Below are positions 1 through 7,247 of a stretch of DNA of 38,336 nt, one piece after another. The stretch covers positions 1 to 38,336 of the forward strand of contig JARLIY010000143.1 in the NCBI GenBank assembly GCA_031291475.1. Reading direction: 5' to 3'. Source of the stretch: Xanthobacteraceae bacterium (lineage in GTDB: Bacteria > Pseudomonadota > Alphaproteobacteria > Rhizobiales > Xanthobacteraceae). Numbering within the stretch: the stretch's first letter is position 1; each line of letters opens with the position of its first letter. The notes beneath the pieces were generated by a model, which had not been told where the DNA came from, did no database searches, and worked only from the letters and a program-made list of their open reading frames with translations. The position numbers and the translations under genes are program-made.

Positions 1-54
1 AACCTGAAAAACCGACTTCGCGATGTCGAGACCAATCGTAGAAATCGTTTGCAT
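1..54 (-). CDS. IS110-family transposase, N-terminal fragment (cut by window edge)
   Basis: Only the first 18 codons lie in the window, and the reading frame runs off the left edge. They read MQTISTIGLDIAKSVFQV, the typical opening of IS110-family (DEDD) transposases: the Asp of GLDIAK is the first catalytic acidic residue of the RuvC-like domain. A strong ribosome binding site (GGAGGAG) lies six bases before the ATG. Family knowledge: these enzymes move the element through a four-way-junction intermediate, and IS110/IS621 members are guided by a bridge RNA made from the noncoding end next to the gene. Whether this copy is complete cannot be seen here. The motif call is firm despite the short length. 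Confidence 0.85.
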   Translation of the reverse strand, partial: MQTISTIGLDIAKSVFQV

Positions 55-170
55 GGATAGCTCCTCCGAATCGTGGGAGCCTTAAACAGCGCCCACATCT
101 TTGGCACTCTCGTGCCCGTGGAGGAGCCGTCCACAGCATCAGAAGCAGACATCCTCAGGTCAATTCCCTG
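55..170 (-). ncRNA. IS110 noncoding leader, candidate bridge RNA region
   Basis: This is the leader between the transposase start and the palindrome at 171-197. It has no reading frame but several short stems: 73-77 with 92-96 (GTGGG/CCCAC), 103-107 with 112-116 (GGCAC/GTGCC around TCTC), and 118-122 with 130-134 (GTGGA/TCCAC). In IS110-group elements the noncoding end upstream of the transposase gene carries the bridge RNA, which has target- and donor-binding loops. Position and structure fit. The exact RNA ends, the loops and the true left end of the element are inference; I placed the limit at the palindrome only because that looks like a junction. Confidence 0.35.
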
Positions 171-197
171 ATGTCCGTTATCGCCGATAACGGACAT
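171..197. repeat. Perfect 27-base palindrome, REP-like
   Basis: Two 13-base arms (ATGTCCGTTATCG and its exact complement) flank a single C. The core ATGTCCG recurs at 3565 and 3611, so it probably belongs to a dispersed palindromic repeat family of this genome. It lies just outside the presumed left end of the IS110 element; IS110-group elements are known to insert into REP-type sequences, so it could be the target. It could also be part of the element end. Confidence 0.6.
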
Positions 198-360
198 TCT
201 AAAGCAGCCGCGAAGCGGTCCTGAGCTCCCCGGGCAGTGGTACGACGAGCAGTACGATATCACACCGTCGTCACTCGTCTAAGGTCCAAAGATTTAAAGC
301 GTTTCTCCCGCGCCCGTCACACTTCATCATCGCACTCGTTTAGGCGCAGCGGCGACGATA
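198..360. other. Intergenic stretch between the IS110 end and otsA
   Basis: No supported gene, RNA or repeat was seen here. With the IS leader and palindrome before it, this completes a gene-less stretch from 55 to 360. Confidence 0.5.
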
Positions 361-1776
361 TTACGGTTCGACAGAGAGCATTTGCTCAAGTCGGCTTAGA
401 GGCGTGGGCTCACGTTCCAGCGCGGTGAGAAAGCGGTCCGCCCACTGTTGGACGTTGTTGTGTGAGAGGACCCGGAACAGCGCCTCGTGCCGCTCGCGAC
501 GCTCGACCAATGGCATCGAAAGCGCCTGCCCGATGGCCGCGGCGACGCTGTCGGGATCGTATGGATTAACCAGCAGCGCTGCCTTGCATTCATGAGCCGC
601 GCCAGCGAAGCGCGATAGGACAAGCACACCCGGGTCATCGGGATTCTGCGATGCTACATATTCCTTGGCGACGAGGTTCATACCGTCGCGCAGCGGGGTC
701 ACCAGCCCAACACGTGCGGCGCGATAAAGCCCAGCAAGTGTCGTGTGGCCATAGGAACGGTTGACATAACGGATCGGCGTCCAGTCCGCCTCGCCAAAGG
801 CGCCGTTGATGCGTCCCGCGGCCGATCCAATCTCTTGCTCCATGTCGGCATACTCGGGTATCTCAGTGCGGCTCTTGGGCGCGATCTGTAGATAAGTCAC
901 TTTGCTCCGCCAGTCAGGTTGCGTCTGGAGGAATAACTCGAATGCCGAAAGCCGCTGTGGGATCCCTTTCGAATAGTCCAAGCGGTCGACGCCGATGATG
1001 AGCGCCCGGCCATTTAGGCTCCTGATTACCCGCTGAACGAACGGCAAACGCACCGAACGCTCAGCAAGATGGGCGAAGGCGGCAGTCTCTATGCCAACCG
1101 GGAATACGTCGATTCGGATCGTCCGGTCGGCGACCATGAAATTGAAATCGTGGCTGTGCAGGCCGCATTCCCGCGTGAGATAACGGCTGAAATTGAAGGC
1201 GTCATCGCCGGTCTGGAAGCCGACGAGATCGTATTCGCAGAGCGATGGGATGAGACGCTCGTGGTTTGGCAACGCAGTCAGCATTTCCGGCGGTGGGCAC
1301 GGAATATGAAGGAAAAAACCGATGCGATTCTTGTGCCCGCGCTCGCGCAGTGCTTTGGCGAGCGGCATCAGGTGATAATCATGCACCCAGATGAGGTCAT
1401 CCGGCCCGAGCACCTCGTGCAACTCGCGCGCAAAGTGATCGTTGACACGCAGATAACCGCTCAGATCCCGGCGCGAGAACTCGGCGAGATCGATGCGGTA
1501 GTGCAGGATCGGCCATAGCACGCGGTTCGTGAAGCCATTGTAGTATTCCTGGTGGTCTTCTTTGGATAGATCGAGCGTGATGTAAGTAATCTTGTCATGC
1601 ACGACCTGCTGCGTAGCGATCTTGGTTTGCGTGGCGACCTTTCCACTCCAGCCGAACCAGATGCCGGATTTACGCTTGAGCGCCGCCTGGACGGCAACTT
1701 CAAGCCCGCCGGCGCGCGCCTTTGCATTTTTCTCGGGAATGGCGACTCTATTCGAGACTATGACGAGCTGTCCCAA
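361..1776 (-). CDS. otsA: Trehalose-6-phosphate synthase (GT20)
   Basis: Transfers glucose from UDP-glucose to glucose-6-phosphate to form trehalose-6-phosphate, the first step of OtsAB trehalose synthesis in the cytoplasm, usually for osmotic or desiccation tolerance. The 471 residues match the family length. Visible motifs in order: N-terminal SNRV (8-11), the RAGGL glycine loop (21-25), WVHDYHLMPLA, GFFLHIPCPPPE, YDLVGFQTGDD, the donor-site segment GVDRLDYSKGIPQR, and RDGMNLVAKEYVA near the C-terminus. The start is a TTG; it is supported by the purine-rich GGAGAGG a few bases upstream, and no in-frame ATG precedes the conserved N-terminus. No otsB phosphatase is nearby, so the partner must be elsewhere. 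The identity is secure; physiological role is inferred from the family. Confidence 0.95.
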   Translation of the reverse strand: MGQLVIVSNRVAIPEKNAKARAGGLEVAVQAALKRKSGIWFGWSGKVATQTKIATQQVVHDKITYITLDLSKEDHQEYYNGFTNRVLWPILHYRIDLAEFSRRDLSGYLRVNDHFARELHEVLGPDDLIWVHDYHLMPLAKALRERGHKNRIGFFLHIPCPPPEMLTALPNHERLIPSLCEYDLVGFQTGDDAFNFSRYLTRECGLHSHDFNFMVADRTIRIDVFPVGIETAAFAHLAERSVRLPFVQRVIRSLNGRALIIGVDRLDYSKGIPQRLSAFELFLQTQPDWRSKVTYLQIAPKSRTEIPEYADMEQEIGSAAGRINGAFGEADWTPIRYVNRSYGHTTLAGLYRAARVGLVTPLRDGMNLVAKEYVASQNPDDPGVLVLSRFAGAAHECKAALLVNPYDPDSVAAAIGQALSMPLVERRERHEALFRVLSHNNVQQWADRFLTALEREPTPLSRLEQMLSVEP

Positions 1777-1978
1777 TAGCGTTCCTCTCCTCGGCCCCTA
1801 CTGGCCTTCTTTAGTCCGTCCACCTGTAATGTTATTTGAGAGTTGGCGCTGCCGCCAGCGTGGGCGGCGGTGCAAGTCGATTAGATGCTTTCGAAGGCGG
1901 GGCAGTCTACTTTGGGACCTTGCATTGCCGGAATTCCGTATTTTTGCGATAGGCGAATTCCGTGACTCTTTGGTTTTT

Positions 1979-2092
1979 CTAGAAACGATAGTTCACACCG
2001 AGCCGTTCCACGTTGAAGTTGGGGTGGCTGAGGTCGGCGTTGAAGGACCCGGGACTAAAACTGAGAGATGGCACAAACGAAGCCGTTTCAGT
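1979..2092 (-). pseudogene. C-terminal remnant of an outer-membrane beta-barrel protein
   Basis: A minus-strand frame ends SHPNFNVERLGVNYRF then TAG. Alternating residues with a terminal Phe, in the form (V/L)GVNYRF, are the standard last strand and insertion signal of rhizobial outer-membrane barrel proteins (Omp31-like small porins). About 37 codons look protein-like, beginning TETASFVPSLSF; farther upstream in the same frame I see neither a start nor a barrel-like sequence, so the rest of the gene is missing. It lies between otsA and a broken serine hydrolase, in keeping with deletion or rearrangement here. The other parts of the gap (1777-1978 and 2093-2289) show nothing I can name. Confidence 0.6.
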
Positions 2093-2289
2093 GACCGATT
2101 TTCTCTGACATAAAGATATTCGACCTTAATGGTTCAATTTTGCCGCAATGCGCATGCGAAGAGCCAGTTTTGTTGTAGAAGTGATCCAGGGCCGGCTTGG
2201 GCAGACAGTTTGAAATCACGTGTGGGCCGTCGGAATAGGCGGTAATCGCAAATCGTGAATATTAATCGAGCGCTCCAGCCGCTGCGCGA

Positions 2290-3428
2290 TCACACCCGCC
2301 AAGCCTTAACCTGTCCCACTATGCTCCAATTGAGCCGATCGAGGTCGCTATCCATCGCCGAATTCGCCCGCGTATTTGTGAACGCTGCCCAGCAGAACCC
2401 GCTGTGCGTGCGCACTGCGATGGTCGAAGTGCCGGGGAAAAAGCCGCTGTGCCACCAGTTGTTGGCCTTGTTGACCTCCCAGCCCTTGGCATAGCCGGCG
2501 TTCGCGACCGAAGGAGTGGTCATGGATTGGATCGTCGCCGGCTTGAGAATATTAGGTGGCGCTGCAAATCCATCGACATGCATGAAGAATTGCACCAGGT
2601 CAGTGGGCCGCGCAATCCACCCGCCATGGGAATCCATCCTGGAAACGTTCATGCCGTAGGGATTGCCGCCTTGCCCATAATAGCGAACCTCTCGGGGCTG
2701 CCGTTGCGCCAAGGTGTTCCCCGCGATCGTCATGTCGGTGATACCGCAGGGCTTGAGCACCGCAGCGCGGACATAATCTGCATAAGCTTGCTTCGTAATT
2801 TTTTCGACGACCCGACCAAGCACGCAATAGCCGAAATTTGAATAGGCGTAATTCTGACCGGGCGGGTGATCCAGCGGCCGGGTCCGCAGCACCCAGGCGA
2901 TCAACTGAGCGTGGTTCATTTGCAGGTTCTCGAACATCGGATCATTTTTGCTATTGGACCAGCCGCCGCAGGTATGGGTGAGCAGATGTTCGATGGTGAT
3001 CCGATCTACCCCCGGATTGTAGGGGGGTGGCCGTAATCGGTTCCGGTAATAGCGCTTGGGCCGAAGACTTTATCCGTCAGAGTGATATGGCCTTGTTCGA
3101 TGAGCGAAAATATCGTGACCGAAGTAATCGTTTTCGTCACGCTGGCGATACGAAACAGATTCTCCGGGGAAACAGCCTCCTTATTTCCTTGATCGGCCCA
3201 GCCGAAGGCGTCTTGATATACGATCGTGCCACCATGTCCGACTGCAATCGAAAACCCCGGCACCGCATATTTTTCCATGAACGCGCGAGCAAGATCGGAC
3301 ATCGCGGCGCGCTCGGCCTGCGTTGGCTGCGGCCTGGTATCGCTTAATTGTGCCAGCGCAGAAAACGGACCTGACAATGCGGCGGCGCCTACCGATAGAT
3401 ACAGGAATTGGCGGCGTGGAAGCATCAT
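2290..3428 (-). pseudogene. Serine hydrolase / class C beta-lactamase-like protein, single-base frameshift
   Basis: Two minus-strand frames join into one protein of about 379 residues. The first (3428 to 3006) has a twin-arginine signal (PRRQFLYLSVG, cleavage probably after ALAQ) and the catalytic motif SVTK (Ser96, Lys99). The second (to 2290) continues PYNPGVDRITIEHLLTHTCG, then YSN (in YAYSNFGY) and the third-motif equivalent HSGFFPG. The break is at the run of six C near 3012-3017 (minus strand): a seventh C would restore HPPYNPGVDR. Family role: periplasmic esterase, peptidase or lactamase of the AmpC/EstB fold; substrate unknown. The start ATG has a GGAG ten bases upstream. It may be a true pseudogene, a phase-variable tract or a sequencing error; all active-site motifs remain intact. 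Confidence 0.85.
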
Positions 3429-3564
3429 GCGTAAAGGACTCCGTCTTAATTCGCGAGAGATGACTGGGCGCCGCGTCTTGCGCTGCCTCTCCTTAGGCCG
3501 AAATAACTGCCTAACACGTCGCGGCGTAAACGGCGTTATGCATCACGGCGGAAAATCAATCTCG

Positions 3565-3650
3565 GATGTCCGCTTCGGGTCATTAGGCGACGTTCCTCGG
3601 CTTCGCCGTGATGTCCGGTTTGCCCTCAACACCAGACATTCGCCGGAGCG
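3565..3650. repeat. REP-like intergenic repeat (GATGTCCG family)
   Basis: Two copies of ATGTCCG (3565 and 3611) and an inverted AGACAT near 3633 lie in a compact region that resembles the dispersed intergenic repeats of Bradyrhizobium relatives, which are often mis-annotated as short proteins. It shares its core with the palindrome at 171-197. The rest of the gap from 3429 to 3857 contains no supported gene; the short frames there have no family-like sequence. Confidence 0.5.
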
Positions 3651-3857
3651 AGCAATTTTGCTCAGACGCCGCTATCGGCGCCACTAGGTTAGCTGCTAGG
3701 CAAGCTGGTCTGCTTGCCCAAGAGCTGCTCATAAACGAGAATGTGCCGAATTTCTCGTTCTGAATAATTGGCAACATTGGTCTGCCGGTTAGGCACCCCG
3801 GAGGCGGTTCATGCTGCCTGAACTTCAGTATTCAATCAAACGAAGCCAACGCGGAGG

Positions 3858-4331
3858 ATACCTACGACCACGGTTGTTGTTACCCATGAGGTCAAGAACG
3901 GCGAGCAGTGGGCGAAAGCCTGGCACAAACGGCCCGGCAGCCGGCATGAGCTGTTGGCCAAGCTTGGGGGCACGGCTCGCAATTTTCGTGATCCAGAGAA
4001 TCCGAATCTGGTCGGCCTTATCTTTGAAGTGCCAGACGTGCAGGCGTTAGCAATTTTCATGAAATCCGCGGAGGTGGCCAAAGCCATGGCCGAGGATGGC
4101 GTGAAGCCGGAGACGCTCCGGATGGCGGTTGAGTTCACGCCATGGACCTCCGCTTTCGGCGAGACGATAGGAAAACCAATCCTCCTGCGCTTGCCCTCCG
4201 TGGGGCCGGCGTATGGCGTATCGGCCTACGCCGATGTTTTCGATGAGGAGCCTGAGAAAGTGGCAACTTCGCCACTGTACAAAGCGCGGAAACCTACCGA
4301 TAGAGCCGGCGCGACGAAGGGGAGGTCATAA
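3858..4331 (+). CDS. Small dimeric-barrel-like protein of unknown function; start codon apparently lost
   Basis: The frame is protein-like from codon ATA at 3858 (IPTTTVVVTHEVKNGEQWAKAW...) through RTFRDPENPN-type and LIFEVPDVQALAIFMKS segments to TAA at 4329-4331, about 157 codons. The pattern beta strand - helix - beta with a late EFTP resembles small antibiotic-monooxygenase-like (dimeric alpha/beta barrel) proteins, followed by a C-terminal tail of about 65 residues. There is no ATG, GTG or TTG in frame between the upstream stop (3819-3821) and TTG 3954, and that TTG would remove the first conserved strand. GGAGG (3853-3857) directly abuts the ATA. The stop overlaps the ATG of the next gene by one base, so the two were made as a coupled pair. 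Function unknown. Confidence 0.55.
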   Translation: MPTTTVVVTHEVKNGEQWAKAWHKRPGSRHELLAKLGGTARNFRDPENPNLVGLIFEVPDVQALAIFMKSAEVAKAMAEDGVKPETLRMAVEFTPWTSAFGETIGKPILLRLPSVGPAYGVSAYADVFDEEPEKVATSPLYKARKPTDRAGATKGRS

Positions 4332-5023
4332 TGACAAACTTTGTTCTGGTCCACGGCGCTTGGGTCGGCGGCTGGACGTGGCGAGCGAACGCGCAGGCGC
4401 TGCGCAAAGCAGGCCATGAGGCCTATACGCCGACGATGACGGGACTCGGCGAGCGCATTCATCTCATGAGCCCAAGCATTAATCTCGACACCCATGTCAC
4501 CGATATCGTGAATGTCATCAAGCACGAAGAATTGTCGGACGTGGTTCTGGTAGGCCACTCCTATGGCGGCATGGTGATAACGGGTGTGGCTGACGCGCTG
4601 TCCGATAAGATTACGTCCTTGGTGTATCTCGACGCCTTTGTGCCAGAAAACGGTCAATCGCTCGTGAGCCTTATCCCGCCCGGCGCACCACCCCCCACTA
4701 TGGCCAGCGAGTATACGTTGGCGCCCTTGCCTGCGGTTGTGTTCGGCGCCCGCCCTGAGGTTGCGGCGTTCGTCGATGCACGCACAACGCCGCACCCGAT
4801 CGCGTGCTTTACTCAGGCGATAAAGCTCACCGGCGGCATCGATCGCGTTAAAAAGAAAACCTACATCTACGCGAACGTTCCGGCGCCGACGACCTTCACG
4901 CCTTTTTTCGAGAAGCTCAGGAACAACAAGGAGTGGACGGTGCACACGCTGCCGTGCACGCACATCGTTCAGATGGACTTGCCCGACGAACTGACGGCTC
5001 TATTGCTGCACGCCATTTCGTAA
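4331..5023 (+). CDS. Alpha/beta hydrolase (esterase, EstC/SABP2-like)
   Basis: A 230-residue cytoplasmic hydrolase. It opens with FVLVHGAWVGGW, which carries the HG oxyanion loop; the nucleophile elbow is GHSYGG (Ser77) and the C-terminal catalytic His is His211 in CTHIVQMD. The LDAFVPENGQS stretch after strand beta6 is typical of the group related to plant methyl esterases and pyrethroid-type esterases. I did not assign the catalytic acid with certainty. The ATG overlaps the TAA of the preceding gene (TAATG) and has GGAGG before it, so translation is probably coupled. The substrate is not predictable; a small ester is likely. Fold call firm, specificity unknown. Confidence 0.88.
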   Translation: MTNFVLVHGAWVGGWTWRANAQALRKAGHEAYTPTMTGLGERIHLMSPSINLDTHVTDIVNVIKHEELSDVVLVGHSYGGMVITGVADALSDKITSLVYLDAFVPENGQSLVSLIPPGAPPPTMASEYTLAPLPAVVFGARPEVAAFVDARTTPHPIACFTQAIKLTGGIDRVKKKTYIYANVPAPTTFTPFFEKLRNNKEWTVHTLPCTHIVQMDLPDELTALLLHAIS

Positions 5024-5139
5024 CCCTGTCGGCATTTTGCTGCCATCGCGCACTGACCCTCGCAGCGTGGTTCGCTTTCGCGCGTCGTTCTCTACCGGCG
5101 TGTCAGTACAACGACCCTTTGCGGACGTTACGCGCGTTA

Positions 5140-5272
5140 CAACGTTGCGTGGTTGTGGGATTATCGTGCCGCTTCGACAGGACTGGGCCACATCGAGTGG
5201 CCGACGATCGATTTCCGCTTTGAACCTGAAAGCCGACATCGAGCGAGGTGATGTCACGTACGACGAATAGTA
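5140..5272. repeat. Probable dispersed intergenic repeat
   Basis: Read on the minus strand it would encode MSAFRFKAEIDRR, the kind of spurious peptide produced by widespread rhizobial intergenic repeats. The surrounding gap from 5024 to 5484 holds no convincing gene: the plus-strand frame from 5248 runs into the CDF exporter without a family-like sequence before 5485. Assignment rests on recall of similar sequences, not on a second copy in this window. Confidence 0.35.
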
Positions 5273-5484
5273 CGACACTCGGGGAACGCCCCTACCCTAA
5301 CCTTCAGAGAATCAGAATCTTTTCCCGGCAGTTCTCACTCTTCATCATCGGTGCAACGGAGAATTTACGGGCTATATCGATCACTTCTAATCTGTCTCCC
5401 GGTCGAACCGGCTGGGCAATAGCGAAATTTGGCGGCACAGTTACCCCTGTCGGGATGCCAGCCGTCACGCTCCATTGGGTGTAT

Positions 5485-6852
5485 ATGAACGCCAAAGAAA
5501 AAGCCGCGCTCGGATCGATTGCCGCTTCGGCGGGGCTCACCGTGGCGAAGGCCGTCATCGGCTTGCTCAGCGGCTCGCTCGCCATCCTCTCGGAGGCCGG
5601 CCACTCGCTGCTCGATTTCGCCGCCACGGTGCTGACCTATGTCGCCGTGCGCATCTCCGGCAAACCGGCCGACGCCGAGCACCAATACGGCCACGGCAAG
5701 GTGGAAAGCGTCACTGCGCTGATCGAAACCGCATTCTTGTTCCTGCTCGCGGCCGCGGTGGTGTTCGAGGCGGTGCAGCGGCTCCTCGGCGAACGTGTTT
5801 ATGCGGTCGAGGCGACCGCCGCCGCTTTCGCCATTATCGTCGTTTCCATCGTCGTCGATTTTTTTCGCGCGCGCACGCTTGGCCGCGTCGCCAAGGCGAC
5901 TTCGAGCCAAGCGCTGGAAGCCGACGCGCTGCATTTCCGCTCCGACATGTGGTCGTCGATCGCGGTGCTGGTCGGCCTTGGCGGCGTCGCGCTCGGCTAT
6001 TCCTGGGCCGACGCGGCGGCAGCGCTGGTGGTCGCGGTGTTCATCGGCATCGCCGGCTGGCGGCTCGGACGGCGCACCATCGACGCCTTAACCGACACCG
6101 CTCCGGCCGGCGTGAGCGAGCGCGTGGCGGCGATCACGCGGCGCGTGCCCGGCATCGTTACCGTCGAGCGCGTGCGCGCCCGCCCGGCCGGCGCGGTGCT
6201 TTTCGTCGATCTCGGCGTCGGCGTGAGCCGCGCGCTGCCGCTCGAGCGCGTCGCCGCCATCAAGGAGCGGCTGGTGCGCGCCATCCGCGCCGAATTGCCC
6301 GAGGCGGAAGTCACCATCACCACCGAGCCGCGTGCGCTCGACGATGAAACGGTGCGCGAGCGCGTCATGCTCATCGCGCGCAATAGCGGACTGGCGGTCC
6401 ATCACGTCGCTGTGCAGGCGCTGGCCGATCGCCTGTCGGTGTCGGCGGATCTGGAGGTGGACGGTACGCTGCCGCTCAACGCCGCCCATGAAACTGCGAG
6501 CGCGCTGGAAGAGGCGATCCGCGAGGAGCTGGGACCGGACGTCGAAGTCGAAACTCACATCGAGCCGCTGCCGGCCGCGCTCTTGGCCGGCCGCGACGCC
6601 GCCGCTGCGCGCGTCGCCGAAATCGGCCAGGCGCTCGCGGCGCTGGCCGCCGAGTTGCCCGGCCTCAGCGAGGTGCATGACGTGCGCGTGCGCGAGACCG
6701 CCGACGGCGAGATCGTGAATTTCCATTGCCGCGTCGATCCGGCGCTGTCGGTCAGCGCGGTGCACGGTCTTGTCGATGCGATCGAGCGCGGGCTGCGCCG
6801 GCGTTTCGCCGGCATCGCCCGCGTCATCGGTCACGCCGAGCCGCGGCGGTAG
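5485..6852 (+). CDS. Cation diffusion facilitator (CDF) metal exporter
   Basis: Inner-membrane metal/proton antiporter, usually for Zn2+, Fe2+, Co2+ or Mn2+ export. From ATG 5485 it has 455 residues. The N-terminal half has about six membrane segments; the metal sites show as HSLLD (His40, Asp44) in TM2 and HFRSD (His150, Asp154, with Asp147) in TM5, with QYGHGKVE between TM2 and TM3. The C-terminal half is unusually long, with what look like two to three successive ZT-dimer-type cytoplasmic domains (two similar EVEVETHIEP/EAEVTITTEP strands). I chose 5485 because conserved sequence begins there; GTG 5479 is an alternative, and neither has a good ribosome binding site. The metal is not predictable from what I see. 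Confidence 0.9.
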   Translation: MNAKEKAALGSIAASAGLTVAKAVIGLLSGSLAILSEAGHSLLDFAATVLTYVAVRISGKPADAEHQYGHGKVESVTALIETAFLFLLAAAVVFEAVQRLLGERVYAVEATAAAFAIIVVSIVVDFFRARTLGRVAKATSSQALEADALHFRSDMWSSIAVLVGLGGVALGYSWADAAAALVVAVFIGIAGWRLGRRTIDALTDTAPAGVSERVAAITRRVPGIVTVERVRARPAGAVLFVDLGVGVSRALPLERVAAIKERLVRAIRAELPEAEVTITTEPRALDDETVRERVMLIARNSGLAVHHVAVQALADRLSVSADLEVDGTLPLNAAHETASALEEAIREELGPDVEVETHIEPLPAALLAGRDAAAARVAEIGQALAALAAELPGLSEVHDVRVRETADGEIVNFHCRVDPALSVSAVHGLVDAIERGLRRRFAGIARVIGHAEPRR

Positions 6853-6860
6853 CAATTGCT

Positions 6861-7156
6861 TTAAATGTGCTTCCAGACGTGATCATGCGCACTGCCGGCA
6901 ACGAGCAACTGCCCAGCCTTGGCCAGGGCGGTCACGTATTCGCGGCCAAAAGCTCGACAAAAGCTTCGTCGGCCTGGCCCACAGAGTCCCATTGTGCAAT
7001 CCAGGCAACTTCAGTCACCGCTCCGCCAAACGGATTACCGACGGCCATATCCTTTCCGGTCACTCGCTTGACGATGGCTGTGATTTCCTTGACCCACTTC
7101 AACGCATCAAAGAGTTTGCCCGGCGCTGCCGTCGCTGTCCTGACGAAAGTGATCAC
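6861..7156 (-). pseudogene. Small conserved hypothetical protein (NIPSNAP-like?), frameshifted
   Basis: Begins at GTG 7156 with GGAGG just upstream and reads VITFVRTATAAPGKLFDAL... to FVELLAANT then a stop at 6932. The next frame continues at once as EYVTALAKAGQLLVAGSAHDHVWKHI and ends at TAA 6861. Together they give a protein of about 98 residues with a beta-alpha-beta pattern like single-domain dimeric alpha/beta-barrel proteins; one inserted base near 6935 would join them. Function unknown. Its end lies only eight bases from the convergent CDF gene. The frameshift could be real decay or a sequencing error. Confidence 0.65.
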
Positions 7157-7247
7157 GATCCCTCCATGCAAATACGCCCGAACATTCCATACTGCGCACA
7201 GCTGTAAGTCAACAAAGCGGCCGCAAACGCTGACTTGCACACAGCGG

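Noticed and set aside
5304..5627. Minus-strand frame including VTVPPNFAIAQPVRPGDRLEV
   Set aside because: Its first half is antisense to the CDF exporter and there is no start or ribosome binding site outside it; I do not recognise a family.
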